A stretch of DNA of 64,000 nucleotides, taken from G963664935 sp963664935. Its GTDB lineage: Bacteria; Pseudomonadota; Gammaproteobacteria; Methylococcales; G963664935. The notes under the pieces are model-generated. The model had not been told where the DNA came from. It searched no databases and saw only the letters and a list, made by a program, of their open reading frames with translations. Positions 1-9,863 of the stretch are shown one piece after another; the first letter of the stretch is position 1; every line of letters begins with the position of its first letter. Made by a program: the position numbers and the translations under genes. The stretch lies in contig CAXXSE010000007.1 in NCBI GenBank assembly GCA_963664935.2, forward strand, positions 620,001 to 684,000. Reading direction: 5' to 3'.

Positions 1-1780
<1,780 letters not shown>

Positions 1781-2002
1781 TCTCAGCGGATAGGTCTGAC
1801 AACATAGAGGTCGACAAGGTCGATCTCCCGGCGTTCAGTCAACGGGTGACGTTGCGGGTGCGGACTCGGTGGCGGTGTGGGATCGGGTCGTGGACGATCG
1901 AGAGTCCCGAGATCGCCCCGGCTGGCATCGGCGCACGACTCGGGCCGCACGGACGGATAGGCAGTACAAGCGGTCTTATCGGTCGTGTGTGCCGCCGGAC
2001 CA
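1781..2002. other. High-GC tail after katG ending at a compositional junction
   Basis: About 220 bases downstream of katG keep the high-GC composition and hold no convincing gene. Around 1990-2005 composition drops abruptly and the sequence becomes the interior of an IS66 transposase on the minus strand. No inverted repeat or target duplication is visible at the join. Confidence 0.6.
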
Positions 2003-2885
2003 TGATACATAACATAAACAAGCAACAGTATGCCATCCGGATAGGCATCAAAAATCTCCACAAATTTACGCCTGGCATGCACGTTACAGTTGGTAAGGAT
2101 GGTCTACCTCTTTAGGCACATTTCGAGAGAGAGCATCTGACATCTGAATCGGTGGCGAGCGATCTTTGGCTCGTTGAGAGAGTAATTTTTCGAGATTTTC
2201 CCCAGCATGTATTCCCTGTGTTAAAAAAAGCGATCTGTTTTTCTTCAAACTTTGGGAGTAACCCTGTTGAATAGATCCCTTTACGACCCAACCTAGTCTC
2301 TTTTTTAAGAGAGAGCACCCGCATAGTGGTATCATCAGTGTGGATCAGATCTGCTTGGACACCTTCTTTGACGAGTGCATTGTAAGCCGGATAGATCTTA
2401 CCTTGCAGCTTTCTCAGCTCTCTCCTAGGCGGTTGAATCCGCAAGAGGAATGCCGAGAATCGACTGCAGCTTGCTTAACCTGTAAAAGGGCAGCCCACAG
2501 CCATATCTTAAAAGGGCGACCATCACACCGACGGAATCGTCATATTTTTCGGTGCTTTCATTCTCTGGAAGTGAAGCGATGAAGGTCGTTCCACAAAGAT
2601 TACAGCGCAGCTTCTCAAGGTAGGTAATCTGTGCATCGATTGGCACCTGACCTGTAAACCTTAAAAATGAACCCGGCTTTTTCAACCAGTAGACACGACC
2701 TTTGAGGCAATCCTGACAGTGGTCTCCATGATTTAAAGCTTCATGGCTGATCAATCGCTTTTTAGCGCCAGTAAAGGCATCGATACCATTTTTGCCGTTG
2801 CCCTTTTTAGGCTCTTGTCGATCAACTCGAAGCGGACAATCATCATCAAAGTTATCGTCATCCGGGTCTTTGGCCCGATCAAAAA
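2003..2885 (-). pseudogene. IS66-family transposase (TnpC) remnant
   Basis: Broken IS66 transposase read in several frames on the minus strand. In order it shows an acidic N-terminal stretch, a zinc-finger segment (HGDHCQDC and RCNLCGTTF), then FYRLSKLQSILGIP, then YNALVKEG and IHTDDTTMRVL, then SPPIQMSDALSRN, then HARRKFVEIFDAYP. Each block lies in a different frame, so there are at least two or three frameshifts or stops. The C-terminal catalytic part is missing, cut at the junction with the katG-bearing DNA near 2003. The 5' side stops near 2885, where coding sequence of an iron-sulfur protein gene begins on the opposite strand. No intact terminal repeats were found. Confidence 0.85.
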
Positions 2886-3087
2886 ACGTGTCCGAAATAT
2901 CGGTCTTAAAACACGCGACGCATTAGCCCTTGTGCCAGACACGTTGATCGAGGTTATTGAAGGCTGTTCGGGACATGATGGCAGCTATTGACTATTCCGC
3001 TGAAAATGACCGGTCATTCCGGGGAACGTGACCGATTGCACATTGCAAAAACACTGGTAGGGTTATTTTTACACTAATCGGTCACGA

Positions 3088-3876
3088 TCAGTCAATTTTG
3101 TCAGTGGTTTTTCGCATTGATTCTCCATCGAGTAAAAGTCGTTGAGCATTGTGTAGAAGTCGGTCAAGAATCGCATCCGCAAGCGTGGCATCGCCCACGT
3201 AGTCATGCCAATGTTCAATCGGCAGTTGGCTGGCAATCAGAGTAGAACGTAATCCATAACGATCCTCAATAATTTCCATGATATCATTTCTCTGGGGTGC
3301 GGAGAGTTTTTGTAAGCCCCAATCATCCAACACCATCAAATCGGTTTTAGCCAATTGATTCATGAGCCTTGGATAGCTCCCATAGCCATGGGCAATACGT
3401 AACATTTCGAACAGTCTCGGTAGGCGAAGATAACGGACCGATAACCCTTGTCTACAGGCTTGATTACCGAAGGCGCCGGCCAACCAGGTTTTGCCGGTCC
3501 CGGTGGCGCCGACGATACACAGATTGAGTTGTCTGCCGATCCAGTCACAGCTGGCTAACGAAGCCATTAGCGAACGATCGAGACCCCGTGGATGACGATA
3601 ATTAATATCTTCAATACAGGCATTGACGCGGAGTTTTGCACCGCGTAATAGCCGTTCCAGGCGTTTGTTTTCCCGATAGAGTATTTCTCGATCCACCAAT
3701 AGTCCGAGTCGCTCTTCAAAGGACAGATCATGGGTCTCGGGTTGAGCTTGTTGTTGTTCAAAGGCATCCAGCATGCCGATGAGTTTCAGGGTGTGAAGTT
3801 TTTGAAGGGTGTGTTGTGTCAACATCATCAGTTTCCTATCGTGTGTGAATCCGGTGATGGCTGGATTCGCCATCAC
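3088..3876 (-). CDS. istB: IS21 helper ATPase IstB
   Basis: AAA+ ATPase that assists the IstA transposase in target selection and strand transfer. The 262 residues match the family length. The Walker A motif is GATGTGKT and the Walker B motif is LMVLDDWG, followed by the EIIEDRYG region typical of IstB/DnaC-like ATPases. It lies 43 bases downstream of istA in the same orientation, the standard IS21 operon order. The first ten or so residues before MMLTQHTLQKL may not be translated, since family members start near that methionine. It appears intact. Confidence 0.93.
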   Translation of the reverse strand: MMANPAITGFTHDRKLMMLTQHTLQKLHTLKLIGMLDAFEQQQAQPETHDLSFEERLGLLVDREILYRENKRLERLLRGAKLRVNACIEDINYRHPRGLDRSLMASLASCDWIGRQLNLCIVGATGTGKTWLAGAFGNQACRQGLSVRYLRLPRLFEMLRIAHGYGSYPRLMNQLAKTDLMVLDDWGLQKLSAPQRNDIMEIIEDRYGLRSTLIASQLPIEHWHDYVGDATLADAILDRLLHNAQRLLLDGESMRKTTDKID

Positions 3877-3919
3877 CGGATATTATTTTTTATGGAACAG
3901 ATGGATTCAGGCTGCCCGT

Positions 3920-5458
3920 TTAGTGGTAATAGTCTGAACCCCGAACATTGTCGTGTTCCGGACCGGAAGATTCGGTTTGTGCGGTATCTTCTTTTGGCCA
4001 CTGATCCAGCCCTTTTTTGAGAATGGAGGTAATGCTTCGATAGTTCGGCGAATGAATCGCTAACGCTTTCTCACAGGCCGCTTCCAGTCGTTTTTGACTA
4101 TACCGGCAGGCATGATGGAGTAGACCTAAACACGCCCGATACCCTTGTTCGGCATGAGGGCGCCCGTGTAATACCTGTTGAACGACTTGAGCAGTACAGG
4201 GGCCGATGGATTGTGCCCAGGTAATAAACCGCTTCGGTGACCATTCACGGTGTTGACGGTGGTGCTTGGGCATATGCTCGGGGCAGGTTGAGAAGCCGCC
4301 GCTGTGCTGTTTGGCATGGCTGGCCACCCGTTGGCTTTTATGGAGCACTTCAACCGATGTCGCGGTAATTCTGACATCCAGTTTTTGACCGACCCGTTGA
4401 TGGGGAACACTATAAAAATGCTTGTCGATTTCAATGTGATAATCGATACTGACTTTGGCTTTTTTCCACAGGGCATATTCATAGGGCTGCTCGGGTAACG
4501 GTTTAAGAACGGGCTTATCCAGTAATTCGAATGCCGATAATCTCGAACCCTCAAGCTTTTGAAAAGGTCGGCGGTTTAAATCCTCCAAAAGTTCTGTAAT
4601 GGATTGGTTGAGGTCAGATAATGAAAAGAAGGTATGATGCCGCAGACGCGCCAGTATCCAACGTTCAACTAACAGAACACCGGCTTCCGCTTTGGCTTTG
4701 TCTTTGGGTTTATAAGGTCGTGCCGGTAGGATGGCGGTTTGGTAATGCTGAGCCATCTCCAAATAGGTGGCATTGGGTTTTGGATCATAGCGACAAGCCA
4801 AGTTAACACCCGATTTAAGGTTGTCCGGGACCAATAACGCGACCATCCCGCCAAAGAACCGGAAGGCGCGCTGATGCGAGGCAATCCAGTCGGGTAAACT
4901 GTGCGTCCAGGTGGCGTCCGCGTAGCAATAATTGGACGCACCCATCACCGCCACAAAGACTTGAGCGGTCCTTATTTCGCCGGTTTCCCGGCTCACAATC
5001 GGGACCGTGGGTCCGCAATAATCAATGAAGAGTTTCTCGCCGGCCTGATGGACCTGACACATACTGCGCTTCTGCCGACCCCGCCATTGTCGATACTGAT
5101 GGCAAAACTGGCTGTACCGATATGCTTTATCCTGATACACCTCGGAATATTCCGCCCACAACAGCTGTAAGGTCACGCCTTTACGTTTTAACTCTTGGTG
5201 AATCTTGGGGTAATCAGGCAAGGTATATTGAGAAGGCGCAGCTTGAGTTCGAAACAAACACGCTTCGAGTTGTGGCTCATCCATCCCCTCAGGCAAAGGC
5301 CAAGTGAGCCCTTTTGCCTTAGCCAGACTCACATATTTACCAATGGCGCCTTTTGATAAGCCACACGACCGTGCAATTTTCTCATGGCTGAGTTTTGCTT
5401 CATATTTGAGGCGTAATATTTCTTTGATTTGTCGCATTAGAATTCTCCGGTTTGGCAT
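3920..5458 (-). CDS. istA: IS21 transposase IstA
   Basis: DDE transposase of the IS21 family, 512 residues, full length. An N-terminal helix-turn-helix (KLSHEKIARSCGLSKGAIG) should bind the terminal repeats. The catalytic core shows LFIDYCGPT for the first Asp, LVPDNLKSGV for the second Asp and KAKAEAGVLLVERW for the Glu. The C-terminal Mu-type beta-barrel region is present. It is transcribed leftward with istB and appears intact. Confidence 0.94.
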   Translation of the reverse strand: MPNRRILMRQIKEILRLKYEAKLSHEKIARSCGLSKGAIGKYVSLAKAKGLTWPLPEGMDEPQLEACLFRTQAAPSQYTLPDYPKIHQELKRKGVTLQLLWAEYSEVYQDKAYRYSQFCHQYRQWRGRQKRSMCQVHQAGEKLFIDYCGPTVPIVSRETGEIRTAQVFVAVMGASNYCYADATWTHSLPDWIASHQRAFRFFGGMVALLVPDNLKSGVNLACRYDPKPNATYLEMAQHYQTAILPARPYKPKDKAKAEAGVLLVERWILARLRHHTFFSLSDLNQSITELLEDLNRRPFQKLEGSRLSAFELLDKPVLKPLPEQPYEYALWKKAKVSIDYHIEIDKHFYSVPHQRVGQKLDVRITATSVEVLHKSQRVASHAKQHSGGFSTCPEHMPKHHRQHREWSPKRFITWAQSIGPCTAQVVQQVLHGRPHAEQGYRACLGLLHHACRYSQKRLEAACEKALAIHSPNYRSITSILKKGLDQWPKEDTAQTESSGPEHDNVRGSDYYH

Positions 5459-5722
5459 CGTCTTTCTCCTACTTTAGAAAGGAGCAAGTTATGCCGGATT
5501 AAAGATAAGAATTCCAGTGTCTTACAATGAATTCCGTAATAATGACCACCGATTCCGATATCGTGACCGATGATTCCGGGAAAACCCCGAAAAACGGTCA
5601 CGTTCAATCGGAATGAGCGGTCACGTTGGGGCGGAATACACAATTATGGTGTGCGAAGTGAAACCCATGAAATCTCGCGGAAAATTAGTAGGCTAGTGGT
5701 TAAAAAAGTAAAGCAATCCCAA

Positions 5723-6040
5723 CCCATCTTTGTGACTTTTAGTTCACTAAGCTATTGATTTCTCGTTCCAATAGATTTTTCATGGAAAAAAGCTCTTTAA
5801 AATCAATGGTGTTTTTTTAAATTATTTTGTAGGGCCATTTTCGTCTTTTTTGATGATAAATTAATTGCTTTTTAAAAAAATTTTATCACCACTGGGTAGT
5901 AATATAATTTTATAAAAATAAATTCTCGAAATTCAGTAATTTATACATAAATACAAAATTCGTAGTGCCAACTGGTTACTTTTAAAAATTTCAAGCTATT
6001 GATTTATAGAGATTACGAGAAAAATAGTAACGAAGATGGG
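5723..6040. repeat. AT-rich MITE inside the CCG-domain gene
   Basis: A 318-bp, very AT-rich segment separates two pieces of the iron-sulfur gene. Its ends are imperfect inverted repeats: CCCATCTTTGTGACTTTT on the left and, reverse-complemented, CCCATCTTCGTTACTATTTT on the right. Inside each end lies AAGCTATTGATTT (about 5746 and 5993), in the same orientation. It encodes nothing recognisable. A short A-rich duplication may flank it. Non-autonomous transposon is the best reading; the family is unknown. Confidence 0.65.
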
Positions 6041-6162
6041 AAAAGCGGATCATTTCGTGAGCGATTGCCCGCTTGTGGGACACCACATAGCGCTTGGTAT
6101 GGACAAAAACAGCAAGCTAAAAGTCCATTTTCACTTCTACGCCATGCTTATGGAATTTAACG

Positions 6163-6734
6163 ATGGATAAATTGAGCCGAAAAGACCTTTATTCCCTTGA
6201 GCAATACACCGACATCCGCGCGGATTTTCGCACCAAAGTCCTGCGCCACAAAAAAATAGACATTTACCGCTAGGCCCAAATGCGACACTGTATTTTGAGG
6301 ATCGACTCACAATGCAGTATCAGGTCCAAGAAATGCTTCGGATCGAACGAATCTTCGAGAAAAAAGGTATCGAAGAGGAATTGGCGGTTTACAACTCATT
6401 AATACCCGATGGTCGCAACCTAAAAGCGACTTTCATGATTGAAATTCCGGATCCCATTGAAAGGCGTGAGAAGCTCCAAAAGTTGATGGGCATAGAAAAA
6501 CAAGTCTGGCTAAGGGTGAATGAGCACGACCCCGTCATACCGTTTGCTGACGAAGACCTGGAACGCACTAATGACACAGCCACTTCGGCGGTACACTTTC
6601 TTCGTTTTGAGATGACCACTAAAATGATCGAGTCACTTCGAGCTGGAGCAAACTTTGCCGCTGGAATTAATCATCCAGCCTATTGCCATAGTGTCGATCA
6701 AGTGCCTGGAAATATTCGGAATGCTCTTGGTTAA
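6163..6734 (+). pseudogene. DUF3501 family protein, frameshifted in an A-run
   Basis: DUF3501 is a small protein family usually encoded next to rubrerythrin and CCG-domain iron-sulfur proteins; its biochemical role is not established. The start ATG at 6163 overlaps the stop of the upstream gene. The first frame gives MDKLSRKDLYSLEQYTDIR up to LRHKK, then meets TAG at about 6214. The next frame gives LGPNATLYFEDRLTMQYQ, ERIFEKKG, IPFADEDLER and SAVHFLRFEMT to the C terminus. The break is in a run of seven A bases (after CGCCAC) where eight would restore the frame. This is a one-base deletion, a sequencing error, or less likely a slippery site. Apart from this the protein is complete, about 190 residues. 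Confidence 0.88.
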
Positions 6735-6750
6735 GGATTTGGGTAATATA

Positions 6751-6934
6751 AACCTAAATCCGTGACTTCACTACGGCACAGGGCACGAGCTATTGATTTC
6801 ACAACGGTTAAAAAAATGCCCACTTAACCTACCTGCCTGCCACAGGCAGGTGGGTGAAGCTAAGATTTTTTTAATCCCCCGTGAAACCAATATCTTGCAC
6901 CCTGTTATCCGCATTGAACTCACGGATTCAGGTT
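6751..6934. repeat. MITE with long imperfect inverted repeats
   Basis: The left end reads AACCTAAATCCGTGACTTCA and continues through GAGCTATTGATTTCAC. The right end reversed reads AACCTGAATCCGTGAGTTCA and continues through GATATTGGTTTCAC. Between them is a perfect hairpin (ACCTGCCTG/CAGGCAGGT, about 6832-6852). A related left end occurs at 27123. The right end supplies the stop codon of the lipoprotein gene on the minus strand. Confidence 0.7.
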
Positions 6935-7211
6935 AAAGACCGGTACTAGAAAACAGAATGACTTTATCTGAAATTAGTTTTACGTTGATGGTTTTTGGGT
7001 CTTCGCCAAAACGACATTGTTTCGCCATCAGAAGCGTTTCGCACGACTTTGGTTCACCGAGTAGCTTAACGACACTTGGGTATTCCATACCCACTTTTAA
7101 TTGATCGTAATTCTCCTGGGAGATTTTGTCGCATCCCCCAAGACAATTCAGAATCAGAGCAACTGCAACACTCCTGATCCGCACATTGTTTTTTAAATCT
7201 GAACGATTCAT
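6933..7211 (-). CDS. Small SmpA/BamE-like lipoprotein
   Basis: A 92-residue protein with a signal peptide and lipobox (LNCLGGC, about residues 21-27), so it is probably membrane-anchored after acylation of Cys27. The mature part begins with QENYDQLKVGMEYPSVVKLL and GEPKSC, matching the two-helix start of the SmpA/OmlA (BamE-like) fold in which KVGM..EV...LGEP is the family signature. The function is unknown; small members of this fold are often envelope-assembly or uncharacterised proteins. The stop codon overlaps the end of the adjacent MITE, so the last residues could be altered. It sits directly downstream of the ycgL-like gene on the same strand. Confidence 0.75.
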   Translation of the reverse strand: MNRSDLKNNVRIRSVAVALILNCLGGCDKISQENYDQLKVGMEYPSVVKLLGEPKSCETLLMAKQCRFGEDPKTINVKLISDKVILFSSTGL

Positions 7212-7212
7212 A

Positions 7213-7471
7213 TTATTGATGCTTACGGGATCCCGGTATTGTTGTAGGCGGAATCTGCAAATGATAACCCTTTTACCCTCAAGTTTTGTAAAACAATTGT
7301 GGTACTCTCTCTGGCAAGCTTCCGCTCCGGGGCTAAATCAAGATCCATGACAAAGATCGGTTCACCGATAGATTGATACAAGGATTGGGGAACCATTGAG
7401 AAATCTCCTTTTTTAAGAACATAAAGGTAGAGTTCCTGTTTTTTCTTGCTTTTGTAGATGAAGCATTGCAT
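7213..7471 (-). pseudogene. ycgL: YcgL family protein, C-terminal frameshift
   Basis: A short gammaproteobacterial protein of the YcgL domain family, of unknown biochemical function. The start shows MQCFIYKSKKKQELYLYV, KGDFSMVPQSL, GEPIFVMDLDL and RKLA, closely following the family. In the first frame translation ends SAYNNTGIP, which is not family-like. One base later the frame reads GYHLQIPPTTIPGSRKHQ and stops at 7213-7215, two bases before the lipoprotein start; this is the expected YcgL tail (KGYYLQ.PP). The change is one extra G in AAAAGGGTTATC (7262-7275). Mutation or read error cannot be told apart here. Confidence 0.82.
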
Positions 7472-7530
7472 GTCGTCATTCGTTGGGATGGTTTGGAATG
7501 TTCGTAGGATTTACATGACCGCTATTATTT

Positions 7531-8017
7531 CTATAATTCTCCCGCCTTACGCAAAACCAGATCAATAACTCTATCTGACAATCGAAAATTATTTTGTTGT
7601 AATTTTGTAATCAATGGTTGAACTGCTTTGACTTGTGGATTTAGCTTGTAATAGAAGACCCTTGATTCCAACGCTGGAAATAGCGTACTGCTTGGCAACA
7701 CGTCGACCCAACCGCTCGTCTATCAAAATACCACAACCCAACTTAATCGCCAACGATAAAGCTTGGGATTCTCCTTCACCCAGAATAGCCTTGAGTAATT
7801 GATAGTTTTCATCGTTGCAATCGTTATGTACCGTTGCATGTTGTTCCAAATAGTCATGAATCAACTGGGCGTCATGACGATGCCTATCACAAGTCGTTTC
7901 AAGATAAACAGCTCTCGGAATATGGACTTCGGAAAAGATACTCAACAACAAGTCCAACCGATCAAGCTTTGCCAGTGCAATTAATGGGCTCGCGTCAGAT
8001 ACAATAATTTTCTTCAC
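7531..8017 (-). pseudogene. PIN-domain toxin (DUF3368 type), frameshifted
   Basis: PIN-fold ribonuclease toxin of a type II toxin-antitoxin pair. The GTG start at 8017 overlaps the stop of the antitoxin fragment. Conserved acidic positions are visible in VSDASPLIALAK, GEGESQALSLA and LIDERLGRR. After GIKGLLLQAK the first frame gives a nonsense tail (STSQSSSTIDYK). The next frame continues NPQVKAVQPLITKLQ, FRLSDRVIDLVLRKAGEL and stops at 7531-7533, which is the normal DUF3368 ending. The shift lies near 7645-7655 at a short A-run. Because the PIN active-site residues precede the shift, a truncated product of about 142 residues might still fold. Confidence 0.82.
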
Positions 8018-8127
8018 GAGTTCAGAAAAGCCAATTCCTTATCAAGCTCTTCTTCATCAAAATCCACAATAGCAATCCCCAAGCGACTGACATTTTCAGA
8101 AAATTCAGGAATATGGGTATCTTTCAA
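8014..8127 (-). pseudogene. UPF0175-like antitoxin, C-terminal fragment
   Basis: An open stretch of about 37 codons ends in TGA at 8014-8016 and overlaps the PIN toxin start (GTGA). It encodes FSENVSRLGIAIVDFDEEEL, like the C terminus of UPF0175 antitoxins that pair with DUF3368 PIN toxins. A stop lies just upstream in frame, so the DNA-binding N-terminal half is missing. Antitoxin loss would fit the damaged toxin. Confidence 0.6.
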
Positions 8128-8197
8128 GTTTGTTTAACGCAGTTATCGATCATTTAGGCCTTCTATTTACTGGGTTATTTAAAGTGTGAGGTACTAG

Positions 8198-8430
8198 GAG
8201 GCTGTCCGAGAATAAAGAGCCTACTGCGGAAAAGCGGATTTTGGCCCATTTTCCCGATAAAATTGATGAAATACATCCCTATATTTCACACCTGCGGGCC
8301 GCTTTCAGCGGTCCAAACCCGCTCCAGGCGGATTTGTCGTTAAATACAGCAAGTATTCGCCTCATTATAATCGAAAAAATGGCCTCAAAACCGCTTTCCC
8401 TCGCTACGGCTCCTATTCTCGGACAGCCTC
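8198..8430. repeat. IS5-type MITE with CTAG target duplication
   Basis: A 233-bp non-coding element with near-perfect inverted ends GAGGCTGTCCGAGAATA, flanked on both sides by CTAG (8194-8197 and 8431-8434). Ends of the form GAGGCTGTCC with CTAG or YTAR duplications are typical of IS5-group elements. No transposase fragment is visible inside. The same end sequence occurs alone at 22433-22446 and 54385-54404. Confidence 0.8.
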
Positions 8431-8438
8431 CTAGTACA

Positions 8439-8463
8439 AGACCTTGCGAGACGGTCTTTTTTT
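8439..8463 (+). terminator. Possible rho-independent terminator
   Basis: AAGACC and GGTCTT pair across an 8-base loop and are followed by a run of seven T bases on the plus strand. It lies just right of the MITE and at the 3' end of the leftward DUF6868 gene, so it would stop rightward transcription entering that gene. Confidence 0.4.
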
Positions 8464-8704
8464 ACCCGACAATCAGCAAAGCCAGGTAAGGAACGACATT
8501 GAAGACAATAAAGACGATTTTGAACAACCCAAGGAACGAATAGATGACCACATTGTAGGTTTCTCGGGGAATGGGGAACCAACTGCTTTGTGTACGGTAC
8601 ACCAGATCAGGGGCTAATATAAACACAGTGGTCCAAAGGATTAACAGGCCTCCGTTTATGATCGCACACCACATGAAGAATGTTGTTAGTGTCTGAATTT
8701 CCAT
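8462..8704 (-). CDS. DUF6868-like small membrane protein
   Basis: An 80-residue protein with two hydrophobic segments (about residues 8-32 and 52-79), separated by a basic/aromatic stretch (VYRTQSSWFPIPRETYN). The pattern matches the small DUF6868 family of two-helix inner-membrane proteins, whose function is unknown. An AGGAGAAATATT sequence precedes the ATG at 8704. The gene stands alone between an IS5-type MITE and a divergent methyltransferase. Confidence 0.7.
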   Translation of the reverse strand: MEIQTLTTFFMWCAIINGGLLILWTTVFILAPDLVYRTQSSWFPIPRETYNVVIYSFLGLFKIVFIVFNVVPYLALLIVG

Positions 8705-8905
8705 AATATTTCTCCTCTATTTTTCTGTATCTCTGGTTAAGATCGCGGTTCGTTATGCACTTTAGACCACAGCCTTTATTTCTTTTCGTTCAATTGATCG
8801 GAGAGGACTGGACCAGCGAGCATGAACTCACGTTCATAGGATAAATCACCTTATCGCCGGAAGCGATATAATGATCAAAAGCTGATTTAAACCGAGGCAG
8901 CCCAC

Positions 8906-9508
8906 GTGTCTGACAAGCGCCAGCAACACAATTCTTACCAGCGGGAAATATTCGATGCTCAGGTTGATGTTTTTCGCCAGGTCATCGCGAAAGATATTCA
9001 GGAACGAACCCGGCGGATCGTTGCGGCGGCTGATTTAATGCCCGGCAACCGGGTTTTGGACGTGGGTACCGGTATTGGTGTTTTGATCCCCGATTTTCGT
9101 TTTTTTGGCGTGACCGACATCGTCGGTTGTGATATCAGCATGGCCATGCTCGCTGAAGCTCAGGTGCGATTTCCGGAAATAGTCTTCTGGTGCGGCGATG
9201 TGATCGATCTACCACAAAAGTTCGGTTCATTCGATGTTGTGTTTTTTAACGCCATGTTTGGTAATGTCTGCAATCAAAGACAAACTCTGGAGGCCATACG
9301 ACCCCGGTTGAATGTCAACGGACGGATCATCATTAGCCACCCGATGGGGGCATCATTTCAAGCCCAGTTGACGCGTAACGATTCGAGGCTGGTTCCGCAT
9401 CGCCTTCCCAATCGAAAAAAATTAAACGCGCTCATTACTGGTTTGACTTTACGGATATACGATTTTTACGACGAAGACGCACTTTATCTTTGTTGTTTGA
9501 AACAGTAG
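8906..9508 (+). CDS. Class I SAM-dependent methyltransferase
   Basis: A 200-residue Rossmann methyltransferase. Motif I is VLDVGTGIGVLIP, the acidic end of beta 2 is VGCDIS, motif II-like FWCGDVIDLP and the post-region SFDVVFFNAMFGN follow. The substrate cannot be inferred. The GTG start is preceded only weakly by a ribosome site. Its stop (TAG, 9506-9508) is directly followed by the C-terminal stub of a histone-deacetylase-like gene in the same frame, which suggests a deletion brought the two together. The C-terminal 30 residues are hard to align with the family from memory. Confidence 0.8.
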   Translation: MSDKRQQHNSYQREIFDAQVDVFRQVIAKDIQERTRRIVAAADLMPGNRVLDVGTGIGVLIPDFRFFGVTDIVGCDISMAMLAEAQVRFPEIVFWCGDVIDLPQKFGSFDVVFFNAMFGNVCNQRQTLEAIRPRLNVNGRIIISHPMGASFQAQLTRNDSRLVPHRLPNRKKLNALITGLTLRIYDFYDEDALYLCCLKQ

Positions 9509-9781
9509 CAATTCTTTCGTGTCTGGCCCGAAGTCGAGGATTCTATTGGTTATGGAAAACCCGAGATTATTCTTTTTCAAGCGGTTGGCGACAGTATCAA
9601 AGGCGATCCAATTACCCATCTGAGTTTTTCTCCGGCTGCGCACCGTCATGCTACATGGCGACTTTGCGCGATTGCCGATGAATTTTGTCAAGGGCGATTC
9701 ATCGCTCTGGGTGGCGACGGCTATAATCGCGGTAATCTGGCCCTTGCGTGGAATGCGGCCATCGACGCAATGCTCGAATGA
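9509..9781 (+). pseudogene. Histone deacetylase/AcuC-family C-terminal fragment
   Basis: About 90 codons read in frame directly after the methyltransferase stop and end in TGA. They encode FFRVWPEVEDSIGYGKPEII, DSIKGDPITHLSFSPAAH and FIALGGDGYNRGNLALAWNA. This is the C-terminal third of the histone deacetylase/acetoin-utilisation fold (D.L.GDP, then LGGGGYN). The zinc-binding and catalytic His/Asp residues, located upstream in the family, are missing. The third glycine of GGGGY is Asp here. It is a deletion remnant, not a functional gene. Confidence 0.82.
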
Positions 9782-9863
9782 TCACGACGAGTAGTAATCG
9801 ATGACACCCAGGCTACTTTTCTTCCAAAACTTTTTCCTTGGCGAATGGCACGGTAGCGCTAGC

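Larger units (their letters stand above)
2989..5642. mobile_element. IS21-family insertion sequence
   Basis: The 2654-bp element carries istA and istB on the minus strand. Its ends begin TGACTATTCCGC (left) and, reverse-complemented, TGTGTATTCCGC (right). Both ends also carry internal copies of TCATTCCG and CGTGACCG, the multiple terminal repeats typical of IS21. It lies inside the CCG-domain iron-sulfur gene. Only TAT is shared by the two flanks (ctat/ttat), so the target duplication is degenerate or short. Both transposition genes are open, so the element may be functional. Confidence 0.9.
2886..6170 (+). pseudogene. CCG-domain iron-sulfur protein, broken by IS21 and a MITE
   Basis: Three separated pieces read as one gene of the heterodisulfide-reductase-related CCG iron-sulfur family. 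Piece 1 (about 2886-2988) encodes NIGLKTRDALALVPDT and EGCSGHDGSY. Piece 2 (5643-5722) encodes YGVRSETHEISRK and VVKKVKQSQ. Piece 3 (6041-6170) encodes ADHFVSDCPLVGHHIALG and ends in TAA at 6168-6170. Family members read continuously across these joins (SGHDGTYGVKSE, then KQ..ADHF.SDCP.AG). The IS21 element sits between pieces 1 and 2 and an AT-rich MITE between pieces 2 and 3. The 5' two thirds is lost to the IS66 remnant. Its stop overlaps the start of the DUF3501 gene, the usual partner, so this was a two-gene operon. The protein cannot be made. Confidence 0.85.
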
